Positions 8,509 through 18,254 of a DNA stretch of 64,000 nucleotides are shown here, piece by piece (the stretch's first letter is position 1; every line of letters begins with the position of its first letter). Position numbers and translations under genes: made by a program. The notes below the pieces were generated by a model that was given only the letters and a program-made list of their open reading frames with translations, ran no database searches and was not told the origin of the DNA. Where the stretch lies: positions 1 through 64,000 of the forward strand of contig NZ_JNFG01000204.1 in NCBI RefSeq assembly GCF_000729995.1, in the 5' to 3' direction. This DNA is from Caballeronia sordidicola (GTDB lineage Bacteria; Pseudomonadota; Gammaproteobacteria; Burkholderiales; Burkholderiaceae).

Positions 8509-9564
8509 ATGGACTTATCGATTGCGGCGATTCTCGCGCAAGACGGCATCACCACGGGCGCGATCTACGCATTGCTTGCGCTCGCGCTGGTCCTCGTGTT
8601 TTCGGTGACGCGCGTCATCTTCATCCCGCAGGGCGAGTTCGTCGCGTACGGTGCGCTTACGTTGGCCGCACTGCAAACGCAGAAGCTGCCGGCAACGTGC
8701 TGGCTGCTGATCGCCATGGGCGTGGGGTGCTTTGTCGCGGAGAGTGCGGGCATCGCGCGGCATCCGTCCCGATACAGGCGGATAGGGCGCACGCTCGCCG
8801 TGCTGGCAGGCAAATACCTGCTGTTCCCGGTGGCGGTCTATGCGCTGACGCAAAGCGTGCTGACGCAGCCGCTGCCAATGATCCTGCAAGTCGCGCTCGC
8901 ACTGCTGATCGTGATTCCGATGGGACCGTTCGTCTACCGGTTAGCCTACGAGCCGATCGCCGAAGCCAGCACGCTGCTGCTGTTGATCGTGGCCGTCGCC
9001 GTGCATTTCGCGATGGTCGGCCTCGGCCTGGTGATGTTCGGCGCGGAAGGCTCGCGCACGACCGCGTTCTCCGATGCGACGTTCAATCTCGGCAGCGTGT
9101 CGATCTCCGGACAGAGTCTCTGGGTGGTCGGGACGGCCGTGGTGCTGATCGTCGCGCTGTATCTGTACTTCGACCGCACGATCTCCGGGAAGGCCCTGCG
9201 TGCGACCTCGGTGAACCGGCTTGGCGCGCGTCTGGTGGGCATCGGCACAACGCAGGCTGGACGGCTTGCCTTCACGCTCGCGGCCGGCCTGGGCGCGCTC
9301 TGCGGCGTCCTGGTGGCGCCAATCACGACCATCTACTACGACTCGGGCTTCCTGATCGGCCTGAAGGGGTTTGTGGGGGCGATCGTGGGCGGTTTGGTGA
9401 GTTATCCGCTGGCCGCGGCGGGTTCGCTGCTGGTTGGGTTGCTTGAATCGTATTCGTCGTTCTGGGCGAGCGCGTACAAAGAGGTGATCGTCTTCACGCT
9501 GATCATTCCGGTGCTGCTGTGGCGGAGCCTGGCGAGCCCGCATTCAGACGAAGACGAGGAGTGA
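8509..9564 (+). CDS. Liv-type ABC transporter permease, LivH family
   Basis: Inner-membrane permease, 351 aa, longer than the 294-aa LivH of the first operon because of an insert of about 50 residues after the second hydrophobic segment (basic [11 protein letters not shown] stretch). The N-terminal pattern [20 protein letters not shown] and the C-terminal coupling region [17 protein letters not shown] are visible. The next gene starts 4 bp after the stop, so it belongs to the same transcript. Confidence 0.9.
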   Translation: MDLSIAAILAQDGITTGAIYALLALALVLVFSVTRVIFIPQGEFVAYGALTLAALQTQKLPATCWLLIAMGVGCFVAESAGIARHPSRYRRIGRTLAVLAGKYLLFPVAVYALTQSVLTQPLPMILQVALALLIVIPMGPFVYRLAYEPIAEASTLLLLIVAVAVHFAMVGLGLVMFGAEGSRTTAFSDATFNLGSVSISGQSLWVVGTAVVLIVALYLYFDRTISGKALRATSVNRLGARLVGIGTTQAGRLAFTLAAGLGALCGVLVAPITTIYYDSGFLIGLKGFVGAIVGGLVSYPLAAAGSLLVGLLESYSSFWASAYKEVIVFTLIIPVLLWRSLASPHSDEDEE

Positions 9565-9568
9565 CGCG

Positions 9569-11353
9569 ATGAAATTCGTCCTGCGAAACAAGTTTTTCTG
9601 GGTATTCCTGCTGGTCGTGTTCGCGTTGCCGGTGCTGCCGAATCCGATCCGCACGCCCGAGTACTGGATCACGCTGCTGAACTACATCGGTTTGTATTCC
9701 ATTGTCGCTATCGGTCTCGTGCTGCTGACGGGTATCGGGGGGATGACGAGCTTCGGGCAAGCGGCGTTCGTGGGTGTGGGCGCTTATTCAACGGCGTATC
9801 TCACGACGCAGTTCGGCGTGTCGCCGTGGCTTGCGTTGATCGTGGGCGTGGTGCTGACGGCGCTGATCGCGCTGCTGCTGGGCATGGTCACCATGCGCCT
9901 CTCCGGCCACTTCCTGCCGCTTGGGACGATTGCTTGGGGGCTGTCGCTGTTCTTCCTGTTCGGGAATCTTGAGTTTTTGGGGAAGTACGACGGTATCAAC
10001 GGCATTCCAGTGCTCAACCTATTGGGATGGCATCTGGAATCCGGGCGGTCGATTTATTACCTGATCTGGGTCGTCGTGTTGCTCGCGGTCATATCTGTTC
10101 AGAATCTGCTTAATAGTCGGCCGGGGCGGGCGATTCGGGCGCTGCGCGGCGGCGGCACGATGGCGGAAGCGATGGGCGTGAACACCGCTTGGATGCGCGT
10201 GGTGATTTTCGTTTATGCCGCCGTGCTGGCCGCGATTTCAGGCTTCTTGTACGCGCATTTGCAGCGTGCGGTGAATCCGACGCCGTTCGGTTTGAACCAC
10301 GGCATCGAGTTCCTGTTCATGGCGGTCGTGGGAGGTGTGTCGCATGTCTGGGGTGCGGTTTTAGGGGCGACGATCCTCACCGTTCTGCAGGATTATTTGC
10401 AGACGTTGCTGCCCAAGTTGCTTGGATCGAATGGCAATTTCGAGATCATCGTGTTCGGGATTTTGATGGTCTTGCTGCTCCAGTACGCACGGCAAGGGGT
10501 CTGGCCGTTCGTCGCCCGGCTCTTTCCCAGCGGGCCTCGCGCTCGCGCTCCTGAGCAGGCGGAAGCGCTGCCGCAACGCCCAAAGCCAGTCATCGGCGAG
10601 CCTTTGCTGATCGTCGATAAAGCTCGGAAGGAGTTCGGCGGCCTGGTCGCCGTCAACGACGTCAGTTTCCAGGTGAAAGCGGGCGAGATCATCGGATTGA
10701 TTGGACCGAACGGCGCGGGAAAATCGACGACGTTTAACCTGGTCACCGGTGTGCTGCAAGCCACAAGCGGTTCGATCACCTTCCAGGGCGAACGTATCGA
10801 TGCGCTGACTTCACGTGAAATCGTCAAACGCGGCATTGGGCGGACGTTCCAGCACGTACGGTTGTTAGCGGGAATGACGGTTCTGGAGAATGTGGCGATT
10901 GGTGCGCACCTGCGGGGAAAGACGGGCGTCTGGCGCAGCGTCGCTCGCCTGAACGCAGCGGAAGAAGGGCGTTTGATGGCGGAAGCGGCGAAGCAGATCA
11001 AACGCGTAGGCCTGGAAAAGCATCTTTACGATGAAGCCGGCAGTTTGGCGCTGGGCCAACAGCGGATTCTGGAAATTGCCCGCGCTCTATGCTGCGATCC
11101 GACTTTGCTATTACTAGACGAGCCTGCTGCTGGTTTGCGCTATCAGGAGAAATTGCAGTTAGCGGAGTTGCTGCGGCGCTTGAAAGGCGAGGGCATGAGC
11201 ATCCTGCTGGTGGAACATGACATGGATTTCGTGATGAATCTCACTGACCGACTGGTAGTGATGGAGTTTGGAACTCGGATCGCTGAAGGGTTGCCAGAGG
11301 ATGTCCAGAAAGATCCGGCGGTGTTGGAAGCTTATCTAGGTGGAGTGGACTGA
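9569..11353 (+). CDS. LivM permease - LivG ATPase fusion protein
   Basis: 594 aa with two domains. Residues 1 to about 320 are a LivM permease ([21 protein letters not shown]-terminal [17 protein letters not shown]). After a charged linker (about 320-345, [17 protein letters not shown]) comes a complete LivG ATPase: Walker [10 protein letters not shown] near residue 378, signature [15 protein letters not shown], Walker [12 protein letters not shown] and switch histidine in VEHDMDFV. The fusion fixes the permease:ATPase ratio at 1:1 and replaces separate livM and livG genes. The stop overlaps the next start (TGATG). Confidence 0.93.
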   Translation: MKFVLRNKFFWVFLLVVFALPVLPNPIRTPEYWITLLNYIGLYSIVAIGLVLLTGIGGMTSFGQAAFVGVGAYSTAYLTTQFGVSPWLALIVGVVLTALIALLLGMVTMRLSGHFLPLGTIAWGLSLFFLFGNLEFLGKYDGINGIPVLNLLGWHLESGRSIYYLIWVVVLLAVISVQNLLNSRPGRAIRALRGGGTMAEAMGVNTAWMRVVIFVYAAVLAAISGFLYAHLQRAVNPTPFGLNHGIEFLFMAVVGGVSHVWGAVLGATILTVLQDYLQTLLPKLLGSNGNFEIIVFGILMVLLLQYARQGVWPFVARLFPSGPRARAPEQAEALPQRPKPVIGEPLLIVDKARKEFGGLVAVNDVSFQVKAGEIIGLIGPNGAGKSTTFNLVTGVLQATSGSITFQGERIDALTSREIVKRGIGRTFQHVRLLAGMTVLENVAIGAHLRGKTGVWRSVARLNAAEEGRLMAEAAKQIKRVGLEKHLYDEAGSLALGQQRILEIARALCCDPTLLLLDEPAAGLRYQEKLQLAELLRRLKGEGMSILLVEHDMDFVMNLTDRLVVMEFGTRIAEGLPEDVQKDPAVLEAYLGGVD

Positions 11354-12099
11354 TGGCCGATGCAATTCTTCAAGTCGCCGGCTTGTCCGTTCGCTACGGC
11401 AAGGTCGAGGCGCTCCACGACGGAAAGCTTACCGTTGGTGCGGGGCAGATCGTTTCGGTTATTGGGCCTAACGGCGCGGGCAAATCTACGTTGCTCAACG
11501 CGATCATGGGTGCGCTTCCTTCTACGGGCTTTGCGAAGGGAACGGTGCTGTATCGGGACGAGGATGTTTCTACGCTGGCAATCGAGAAGCGGGTTTCACG
11601 TGGAATGTGCCTTGTTCCGGAGAAACGTGAGCTGTTTGCGAGCATGACCGTGGAAGACAACCTGGTTCTGGGTGCGTATCGACGGAAGCGCGCCGGCGAG
11701 CGCAATTTCCTCGATCAACTCGTTCACGTGTTCGACTTGTTTCCGCGTCTAAAGGAGCGCAGACAGCAAGCGGCGGGAACGTTGTCGGGTGGCGAACGGC
11801 AGATGTTAGCGGTTGGTCGTGCACTGATGGGTAAGCCCGATTTGCTGATGCTGGATGAACCGAGCCTCGGCCTCGCACCGTTAATCGTGAAGGAGATATT
11901 CCATATCATCAGTGCGTTGCGCCAAACGGGCGTCGCTACACTGCTGATCGAACAGAATGCACGTGCTGCGCTGCAGATATCGGATTACGGCTATGTGCTC
12001 GAGACCGGCGAATTCGCTATGGAAGGGGTTGCTAGCGAACTGGCTCACGATCCGAAGGTTATTGAGACGTACTTGGGGCTGGCGAAGAAAGTCGCATAA
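11353..12099 (+). CDS. Liv-type ABC transporter ATPase, LivF family
   Basis: ATPase subunit, 248 aa, with intact Walker [10 protein letters not shown], signature LSGGERQMLAVGRAL, Walker B LLMLDEPSLGLAP and LIEQNARAA. Its lysine is normal, unlike the LivF at 1067-1828. It is coupled by a 1-bp overlap to the LivM-LivG fusion and completes the second importer. A weak parS-like sequence lies inside it at 11592-11607. Confidence 0.93.
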   Translation: MADAILQVAGLSVRYGKVEALHDGKLTVGAGQIVSVIGPNGAGKSTLLNAIMGALPSTGFAKGTVLYRDEDVSTLAIEKRVSRGMCLVPEKRELFASMTVEDNLVLGAYRRKRAGERNFLDQLVHVFDLFPRLKERRQQAAGTLSGGERQMLAVGRALMGKPDLLMLDEPSLGLAPLIVKEIFHIISALRQTGVATLLIEQNARAALQISDYGYVLETGEFAMEGVASELAHDPKVIETYLGLAKKVA

Positions 12100-12126
12100 C
12101 GACCTTATGGCCGAGAGAATCCCGAT

Positions 12127-12158
12127 GGCGTGTTTCACGTGAAACACGCCATTTTTTT
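12127..12158 (+). terminator. Terminator-like hairpin containing parS site 1
   Basis: A perfect 24-bp palindrome at 12127-12150 whose core is the consensus parS, followed by ATTTTTTT. As RNA it would fold into a GC-closed stem with an ACGT loop and a T run, an intrinsic terminator for the liv operon. The same bases are a ParB target in DNA. Confidence 0.75.
12131..12146 (+). promoter_or_regulatory. parS: parS site 1
   Basis: TGTTTCACGTGAAACA is an exact match to the consensus centromere-like site loaded by ParB. It lies 3.7 kb upstream of parB, the usual location near the replication origin. Confidence 0.95.
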
Positions 12159-12209
12159 CGCGCTACGTTGTCGCTAACGGATTTCATCGCGACCTTGGTA
12201 GATCTCAAC

Positions 12210-12241
12210 GGCATGTTTCACGTGGAACATGCCAATTTTTT
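12210..12241 (+). terminator. Terminator-like hairpin containing parS site 2
   Basis: Arms GGCATGTTTCAC (12210-12221) and GTGGAACATGCC (12222-12233), one mismatch at the centre-proximal position, then AATTTTTT. Same architecture as the hairpin at 12127, including a following TCGCG. Confidence 0.65.
12214..12229 (+). promoter_or_regulatory. parS: parS site 2
   Basis: TGTTTCACGTGGAACA differs at one base from the perfect palindrome and still fits the general consensus. It lies 83 bp from site 1 and has the same T-rich right flank. Confidence 0.88.
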
Positions 12242-12284
12242 CGCGTTAGCCATCTGGCTTGGATCGTGACAAAAGCTTACCCGT

Positions 12285-12290
12285 TATAAT
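12285..12290 (+). promoter_or_regulatory. Candidate -10 element of mnmG
   Basis: A perfect TATAAT 46 bp before the mnmG start. No convincing -35 hexamer is seen at 16-18 bp upstream, so the promoter is only partly supported. Confidence 0.4.
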
Positions 12291-12335
12291 TCTTCGATAT
12301 CTCTTTCGAAGGTCCGCCACGGCGCGCGGGAACCC

Positions 12336-14315
12336 ATGCTTTATCCAACTGAATTCGATGTGATCGTTGTAGGTGGCGGTCACGCTGGAACTGAAGCCGC
12401 TTTGGCCGCCGCTCGAACGGGCGTGGCCACGCTTTTGCTGACTCATAACATCGAAACGCTCGGCCAAATGAGCTGCAATCCCTCGATTGGCGGGATTGGG
12501 AAGGGCCATTTGGTCAAGGAAATCGATGCTCTGGGCGGCGCAATGGCCGCGGCAACCGATGAGGCGGGTATCCAGTTTCGGATTCTGAACTCATCGAAGG
12601 GGCCGGCGGTCCGTGCCACGCGGGCGCAAGCGGATCGCGTTTTGTACAAGCAAGCGATCCGGCATCGGCTCGAAAATCAGCCAAATCTCTGGTTATTCCA
12701 GCAGGCCGTGGACGATTTGATCGTCGAAGGCGACCGAGTTGTAGGCGCCGTGACCCAGGTTGGCGTGAAATTTCGCGCGAAAGCGGTCGTGCTGACCGCG
12801 GGTACCTTCCTCGACGGAAAGATTCACGTGGGCTTGAACAACTACGTGGGCGGCAGGGCAGGTGATCCGGCTGCGGTGTCGTTGTCGGCGCGGCTTAAGG
12901 AGCTTCAACTCCCGCAGGGGCGGCTCAAAACGGGCACGCCACCGCGAATCGATGGCCGCACCATCGACTATTCGAAGCTTGAAGAACAACCGGGCGACCT
13001 CGATCCGGTCCCCGTGTTCTCCTTCCTCGGTCGTGTTGAGCAGCATCCGCGACAAGTGCCTTGCTGGGTCACGCATACCAACGAGCGCACGCACGACATC
13101 ATTCGGGCCGGCCTTGATCGCTCGCCGATGTACACAGGCGTTATCGAAGGCGTCGGACCGCGCTATTGCCCGTCGATTGAAGACAAAATTCACCGGTTTG
13201 CGTCCAAGGATTCGCATCAAATCTTCCTGGAACCCGAAGGCCTGACAACGAACGAGTTCTATCCCAACGGCATTTCCACAAGTTTGCCGTTCGATGTTCA
13301 GCTCGAGCTAGTTCGCTCCATGAAGGGATTGGAACACGCGCACATCCTGCGACCGGGCTACGCGATTGAATACGATTACTTCGATCCGCGGGCGTTGAAG
13401 GCGTCGTTAGAAACAAAAGCGATCGGTGGCCTGTTCTTCGCGGGGCAGATCAATGGCACAACCGGCTACGAGGAAGCTGCTGCGCAGGGTTTGCTCGCAG
13501 GTCTGAACGCGGCGCTGCAGGTGAGCGGCAAGGACGCGTGGTGTCCGCGTCGCGACGAAGCCTATTTGGGCGTTCTGGTGGATGATCTGGTCACGCAAGG
13601 GGTGTCGGAGCCATACCGGATGTTCACGAGCCGTGCAGAATATCGTCTTTCATTGCGTGAAGACAATGCGGATATGCGCTTGACCGAAGCGGGTAGGGCG
13701 CTTGGCGTAGTAGATGACACGCGCTGGAACGTATTCAACGAAAAGCGTGACGCTGTTTCACGTGAAACACAGCGCCTGAAATCGACTTGGGTTAACCCTA
13801 AAACATTGCCGGCTGAAGAAGCCATTGCGTTGTTGGGCAAACCGATCGATCACGAATACAGCTTGGCGGATTTGCTGCGTCGACCCAACATCACGTATGC
13901 AGACGTTTGTGCACTGCGGAATCACACTTCCGGCCCGGAAACGCCATTGGCTCAAGATCCAGTCTTGCTCGGCCAAATTGAAGAGCAGATTGAGATCGCG
14001 GTGAAGTATCAGGGCTACATTGATCGTCAGGCTGGCGAGATCGAGCGTAACGGCGCGCACGAAAATACGCGCTTGCCGGAAACATTCGACTACGCGGAAG
14101 TACGTGGGCTTTCCTTCGAGGCTTGTCAAAAACTGATCCAGCATCGACCGGAAACGATTGGCCAGGCGTCGCGTATCTCCGGCATCACGCCGGCCACCAT
14201 TTCCTTGCTGATGGTGCACCTCAAGCGGGCCATGGGCCGGCGCGACGGCGCTACAAATCAGACAGCAACGGGAAATAGCAGATCCGGGCGTGGCAGCGCT
14301 CGCTCCGTCTCGTGA
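12336..14315 (+). CDS. mnmG: tRNA uridine-5-carboxymethylaminomethyl modification enzyme MnmG (GidA)
   Basis: FAD-dependent enzyme, 659 aa, that with MnmE builds the cmnm5 group on wobble U34 of certain tRNAs. The FAD-binding motif [12 protein letters not shown] is at residues 11-22, followed by [20 protein letters not shown], the [13 protein letters not shown] strand and the C-terminal MnmE-contacting region with [12 protein letters not shown]. Length is slightly above the usual 630-650 because of a polar tail. A perfect parS lies within it at 13754-13769, read as the residues AVSRETQ. The stop overlaps the start of rsmG. Confidence 0.97.
   Translation: MLYPTEFDVIVVGGGHAGTEAALAAARTGVATLLLTHNIETLGQMSCNPSIGGIGKGHLVKEIDALGGAMAAATDEAGIQFRILNSSKGPAVRATRAQADRVLYKQAIRHRLENQPNLWLFQQAVDDLIVEGDRVVGAVTQVGVKFRAKAVVLTAGTFLDGKIHVGLNNYVGGRAGDPAAVSLSARLKELQLPQGRLKTGTPPRIDGRTIDYSKLEEQPGDLDPVPVFSFLGRVEQHPRQVPCWVTHTNERTHDIIRAGLDRSPMYTGVIEGVGPRYCPSIEDKIHRFASKDSHQIFLEPEGLTTNEFYPNGISTSLPFDVQLELVRSMKGLEHAHILRPGYAIEYDYFDPRALKASLETKAIGGLFFAGQINGTTGYEEAAAQGLLAGLNAALQVSGKDAWCPRRDEAYLGVLVDDLVTQGVSEPYRMFTSRAEYRLSLREDNADMRLTEAGRALGVVDDTRWNVFNEKRDAVSRETQRLKSTWVNPKTLPAEEAIALLGKPIDHEYSLADLLRRPNITYADVCALRNHTSGPETPLAQDPVLLGQIEEQIEIAVKYQGYIDRQAGEIERNGAHENTRLPETFDYAEVRGLSFEACQKLIQHRPETIGQASRISGITPATISLLMVHLKRAMGRRDGATNQTATGNSRSGRGSARSVS
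13754..13769 (+). promoter_or_regulatory. parS: parS site 3, inside mnmG
   Basis: TGTTTCACGTGAAACA, identical to site 1, lies in the reading frame of mnmG. It is flanked by CGC/GCG, extending the dyad (CGCTGTTTCAC / GTGAAACACAGCG with one unpaired base). It is 2.1 kb upstream of parB. Confidence 0.95.
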
Positions 14316-14995
14316 TGCAGCGTGAAGCCGGGGACGCCGGACTACAAAAGCTTCTAAACGAAGGGATCGAGCAACTCGGCATTGCCGTCACCGACGCGCA
14401 GCGCCAGAAGCTGCTCGACTACGTGGCCCTGCTAGGTAAGTGGAACGCGGTCTACAACCTGACCGCGATTCGCGATCCGCGCCAGATGCTGATCCAGCAC
14501 ATTCTTGATTCTCTCGCGATCATCCCGTTTCTCACTCGCCGCACCGGGCCTCAGTCCGCGCTCGATGTCGGCTCCGGCGGTGGTCTACCGGGGATCGTCA
14601 TGGCGATCGTTCTGCCCGACTGGCAAGTCACGGTGAACGACATTGTTCACAAGAAAACGGCTTTTCAGTCGCAGGCAAAGTTGCAACTCGGATTGACCAA
14701 TCTGTCGGTTGTAACAGGGCGTGTGGAGAATCTGCATGCAGGTGCAGAAGTCCCAGGTCTTTTCGATGTAATCGTCTCGCGCGCATTCGCAGAGCTCTCT
14801 GACTTCGTTACACTTGCGCGTCATCTCGTTGCCGGCAACGGCCGTATCTGGGCGATGAAAGGAATCAGGCCGGACGCCGAGATTGCTCGCCTTCCCGCCG
14901 ACGCGAAAGTCTGCTGTATCGAACGTCTCCGCGTGCCCATGCTCGACGCCGAGCGCCACCTGATCGAAATTGAAATCGGAGCGGCCCCACATTGA
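14315..14995 (+). CDS. rsmG: 16S rRNA m7G527 methyltransferase RsmG (GidB)
   Basis: SAM-dependent methyltransferase, 226 aa, that methylates G527 of 16S rRNA. The SAM-binding motif [13 protein letters not shown] is near residue 70, preceded by [13 protein letters not shown], a typical family signature, and VSRAFAEL is the later strand motif. The ATG at 14315 overlaps the mnmG stop (TGATG); a GTG at 14312 is an alternative. Cotranscription with mnmG is likely. Confidence 0.95.
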   Translation: MQREAGDAGLQKLLNEGIEQLGIAVTDAQRQKLLDYVALLGKWNAVYNLTAIRDPRQMLIQHILDSLAIIPFLTRRTGPQSALDVGSGGGLPGIVMAIVLPDWQVTVNDIVHKKTAFQSQAKLQLGLTNLSVVTGRVENLHAGAEVPGLFDVIVSRAFAELSDFVTLARHLVAGNGRIWAMKGIRPDAEIARLPADAKVCCIERLRVPMLDAERHLIEIEIGAAPH

Positions 14996-15057
14996 ACACT
15001 GCAGTCGACATCTCACGCGCACCTGAAATCCAGTCAGGAAAGAAGGGACACATCACG

Positions 15058-15828
15058 ATGGCAAAAATCTTCTGCGTCGCGAACCAGAAGGGCGGCGTCG
15101 GAAAGACGACGACAGCAGTCAACCTCGCAGCGAGTCTGGCGGCGCTCGACCAACGCGTCTTGCTGATCGACCTGGACCCGCAGGGCAACGCCACCATGGG
15201 AAGCGGCGTCGACAAAGCCGCCGTCGAAAACACCGTGTACGACGTGCTGGTCAACGGGGTATCGGTGCTCGAAGCGCGTACCCGTACGGATGCGGTTGGC
15301 TACGACGTCTTGCCGGCTAACCGCGAACTGGCGGGTGCTGAGGTGGAACTGGTCGGCGTGGAACACCGCGAACGCGTGCTACGCAAGGCTTTGACGGAAG
15401 TAGAAGCCGAATACGATTTCATCCTCATCGATTGCCCGCCGGCTTTGTCGCTGCTCACGCTGAACGGTTTGTGCGCCGCCCACGGCGTAGTCATCCCCAT
15501 GCAGTGCGAGTATTTCGCGCTCGAAGGACTGTCCGACCTGGTCAACACGATCAAGCAGGTTCACGCGAATCTCAACCGCGACCTGAAGGTGATCGGATTA
15601 TTGCGCGTCATGTTCGATCCGCGCATTACGTTGCAGCAACAGGTCTCGGATCAACTGAAACAGCATTTCGGCGACAAGCTCTTCGACGTCGTCATTCCCC
15701 GCAACGTCCGTCTGGCGGAAGCGCCCAGCTACGGTTTGCCGGGTGTTGTGTTTGACCGGGCATCGCGTGGCGCGCAGGCGTATATCCAGTTCGGTACGGA
15801 AATGATCGAGCGCGTACGCGCGCTTTAA
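15058..15828 (+). CDS. parA: Chromosome-partitioning ATPase ParA
   Basis: Walker-type partition ATPase, 256 aa, that binds DNA non-specifically and moves ParB-parS complexes. It begins MAKIFCVANQ, then the deviant Walker A KGGVGKTT, LLIDLDPQGNATMG (Walker A') and FILIDCPPALSLL (Walker B). It lacks the N-terminal HTH of plasmid ParA, as chromosomal Soj does. The start at 15058 is preferred because the family begins there; a TTG-initiated extension from 14992 has no support. Confidence 0.96.
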   Translation: MAKIFCVANQKGGVGKTTTAVNLAASLAALDQRVLLIDLDPQGNATMGSGVDKAAVENTVYDVLVNGVSVLEARTRTDAVGYDVLPANRELAGAEVELVGVEHRERVLRKALTEVEAEYDFILIDCPPALSLLTLNGLCAAHGVVIPMQCEYFALEGLSDLVNTIKQVHANLNRDLKVIGLLRVMFDPRITLQQQVSDQLKQHFGDKLFDVVIPRNVRLAEAPSYGLPGVVFDRASRGAQAYIQFGTEMIERVRAL

Positions 15829-15865
15829 CGGACACAGCGTCAAGATGGCAGAACGAGGAAGCAAG

Positions 15866-16795
15866 ATGAACGCAACGATGAAGAAGAAGGGCCTTGGGCG
15901 CGGTCTGGAAGCCCTTCTGGGTGGAAGCTCGGATATCACCGAGGCTGTGCGCAGCGAAGGCCTGCCGAGCGTTCTACGCCTCGACGTCATGCAAGCCGGC
16001 AAGTATCAGCCGCGTACCCGAATGGACGAAGGCGCGCTGCAGGAACTGGCAGCCAGCATCCGTGCGCAGGGTGTGATGCAGCCGATCCTCGTGCGTTCGA
16101 TTGGCGATGACCGGTACGAGATCATTGCCGGCGAGCGGCGCTTCCGGGCGGCGAAATTGGCTGGCCTTGATGAAGTGCCGGTGCTTGTGAAGAACGTGCC
16201 GGATCAGGCCGCTGCGGCCATGGCGCTGATCGAAAACATCCAGCGTGAGGACCTGAATCCGCTGGAAGAAGCGCAGGGCATTCAGCGTCTGCTCGATGAA
16301 TTCGATTTCACGCACGAGCAGGCGGCCGAATCGGTCGGGCGTTCGCGCAGTGCAGTATCGAATTTGCTGCGCCTGCTGAACCTCGCTACACCGGTTCAAA
16401 CCATGCTGCTCGCGGGCGATCTCGATATGGGCCATGCCCGCGCGCTGCTCGCCGTCGATGCCGCCACGCAGATCCAGTTGGCCAACCAAGTGGTCAACAG
16501 GCGCATGTCGGTGCGTGAGACCGAGAAGCTGGTTTCATCGACGACGAAGGAAGCGCCTGCTACGAAAGCGCGCGCCGCGAACGATGGCGGCCGCGATACC
16601 CGTCGGCTGGAAGAAGAATTGTCCGACCTGCTGTCGGCCAACGTGAAGATCAAGATGGGCGGGCGAGGGCGCGGCAAGTTGCAGATCGATTTCGGCGATC
16701 TCGATGCGCTTGAGGGCATTTTGGGACGGCTGCGCACGGGCGCCGTCAATGGCAAGGCGATGACCCCGGACAACGCTTCCGCAGTGCAGGCATAA
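15866..16795 (+). CDS. parB: Chromosome-partitioning protein ParB
   Basis: CTP-dependent DNA clamp that loads at parS and spreads, 309 aa. The N-terminal KKKGLGRGLEALLG motif contacts ParA; the CTP-binding region includes GERRFRAAK; the HTH is around THEQAAESVGRSRSAVSNLL; and a C-terminal dimerisation segment (GRGKLQIDFGDLDALEGIL) closes the protein. The start at 15866 follows GAGGAAG. Three parS sites upstream (12131, 12214, 13754) are its targets. Confidence 0.96.
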   Translation: MNATMKKKGLGRGLEALLGGSSDITEAVRSEGLPSVLRLDVMQAGKYQPRTRMDEGALQELAASIRAQGVMQPILVRSIGDDRYEIIAGERRFRAAKLAGLDEVPVLVKNVPDQAAAAMALIENIQREDLNPLEEAQGIQRLLDEFDFTHEQAAESVGRSRSAVSNLLRLLNLATPVQTMLLAGDLDMGHARALLAVDAATQIQLANQVVNRRMSVRETEKLVSSTTKEAPATKARAANDGGRDTRRLEEELSDLLSANVKIKMGGRGRGKLQIDFGDLDALEGILGRLRTGAVNGKAMTPDNASAVQA

Positions 16796-16801
16796 GCCGC
16801 G

Positions 16802-17941
16802 ATGCAGTCGCCCGCGGAAGCGCAGCCCGCCCAACAGAGTCTGGTGTCCAAAGCCTGGACGCTTGTCACTAAAGAACCCGTGCTGGCGATCCTGGTTGTG
16901 GCGCTTATCGCGCTGCAAATCCTGTATCCCAAGCCGTGGGCGTCGTTGCCGGCGTTGATCGACTGGCAGACGGTGTTGACGCTTGCCGGCTTGCTGATGT
17001 TGACCAAGGCGGTGGAGCTGTCGGGCTTTCTGATGTGGATGGCGCACCGCGTTGTGCATCGGATTCACGGTGAACGCGGCCTGGCGTTTCTGCTGATCGG
17101 TCTCGCAGCGGTTCTCTCGACCTTGCTCACCAACGACGTCGCGCTGTTCGCCGTCGTGCCTTTGACCTTGTCGCTGCACAAACTCGCGCCGCTTCCCATC
17201 AAACGGCTGGTGAACTTCATTGCCATCGCGGTGAATGCCGGGTCGGTCCTGACGCCGCTCGGCAACCCTCAAAACCTGTTTCTCTGGCAGACGAGCGGCG
17301 TGTCCTTCGGCCGGTTCGTGTGGGCGTTGCTGCCGTTGTGCGCGGCGCTCATGGCGATGCTTTACGCACTGGCCGCCGTCATGTTCCACAACAAGCCGCT
17401 CGATCTTTCCGGCGACACAGAATCCCATTCCGTCGATATCCCGCTTTGTACGGTCGCGGGCATTGCGTTCATCGCGTTCGTGGTTCTCGCCGACGCGCAT
17501 TACGCCGGCATCGGACTGGCCGCGGTCGCAGTGGGTTTCCTGTTGTGGCGACGTCAAGTCGTGCTCAAGATCGACTGGTTGCTGCTACTCATCTTCGTGC
17601 TGATGTTCATCGTGCTGCGCAGCGTGGCCGCGTTGCCGTCGGTGCATCACGCAATAGCAAGCCTGGGCCTCGATACGCCATTCAAGGCATACGCGGCGGG
17701 CGCCGTGTTGTCCCAGGGAATCAGCAACGTTCCTGCAGCGATCATGCTCGCGGAGTTTTCGAAAGACTGGAGAGCGCTGGCATTCGGCGTGAGCGTGGGT
17801 GGATTCGGTATAGCGATTGGTTCGCTTGCCAATCTGATCGCCGTCCGGCTTTCGGGTGAGCGCGGCATGTGGGGTCCGTTTCACCTCATCTCGATTCCAT
17901 TCTGGATCGTCGCAGCGGCTGTTGGAGCTTGGCTGGTTTAA
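16802..17941 (+). CDS. SLC13/ArsB-NhaD superfamily membrane transporter
   Basis: Polytopic inner-membrane protein, 379 aa, about ten hydrophobic segments. LLTNDVALFAVVPLTLSL and NAGSVLTPLGNPQNLFLW are the hallmark repeats of ion-transporter (IT) superfamily anion permeases such as DASS, ArsB and NhaD. The substrate is unknown; an anion exporter or a Na+-coupled dicarboxylate/sulfate carrier are both possible. It starts 6 bp after the parB stop and is probably read through from parAB, although no partition role is expected. Confidence 0.8.
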   Translation: MQSPAEAQPAQQSLVSKAWTLVTKEPVLAILVVALIALQILYPKPWASLPALIDWQTVLTLAGLLMLTKAVELSGFLMWMAHRVVHRIHGERGLAFLLIGLAAVLSTLLTNDVALFAVVPLTLSLHKLAPLPIKRLVNFIAIAVNAGSVLTPLGNPQNLFLWQTSGVSFGRFVWALLPLCAALMAMLYALAAVMFHNKPLDLSGDTESHSVDIPLCTVAGIAFIAFVVLADAHYAGIGLAAVAVGFLLWRRQVVLKIDWLLLLIFVLMFIVLRSVAALPSVHHAIASLGLDTPFKAYAAGAVLSQGISNVPAAIMLAEFSKDWRALAFGVSVGGFGIAIGSLANLIAVRLSGERGMWGPFHLISIPFWIVAAAVGAWLV

Positions 17942-18254
17942 TCAAATGAAAATGGTGCGGCGCACGCAATGTGATTCGTATCCTGCTGAAAAGCGACGTG
18001 AAACCATCGCTCATCCGGCGTTAATCAAACTCGTTGTCCATACAAGCGAAATCTCCTTTCGGAGACGTGTTTTTAAGGCTCGTCCGCTTGTTTTTTGATG
18101 GGCCTAAGCTATTGAATCTGTGACAACAATCGCTTACAATCCCCCGGATTTATCAGCTTGGCGACCCCGAAAGCGCAACGTAAGTATGTGGTTGAATCCA
18201 GCCATGAACGAGCGGTAAATGCGTTGGCTGTAACTGACTTTAGTGAGATGTGTG
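17942..18254. other. Intergenic region upstream of the atp operon
   Basis: 313 bp without a gene. It contains a weak hairpin (TCTCC-TTTC-GGAGA at 18052-18065, then GTGTTTTT) that may end the transporter transcript, and a good promoter candidate at 18112-18140 for the atp operon. Confidence 0.6.
18112..18140 (+). promoter_or_regulatory. Candidate atp operon promoter
   Basis: TTGAAT at 18112-18117 and TACAAT at 18135-18140, spaced by 17 bp, about 115 bp before atpI. It is the best sigma-70-like match in the gap. Confidence 0.55.

Noticed and set aside
12822-12827. Further CACGTG cores in mnmG as parS
   Set aside because: Only the six-base core matches; the flanking TGTTT/AAACA bases are absent.
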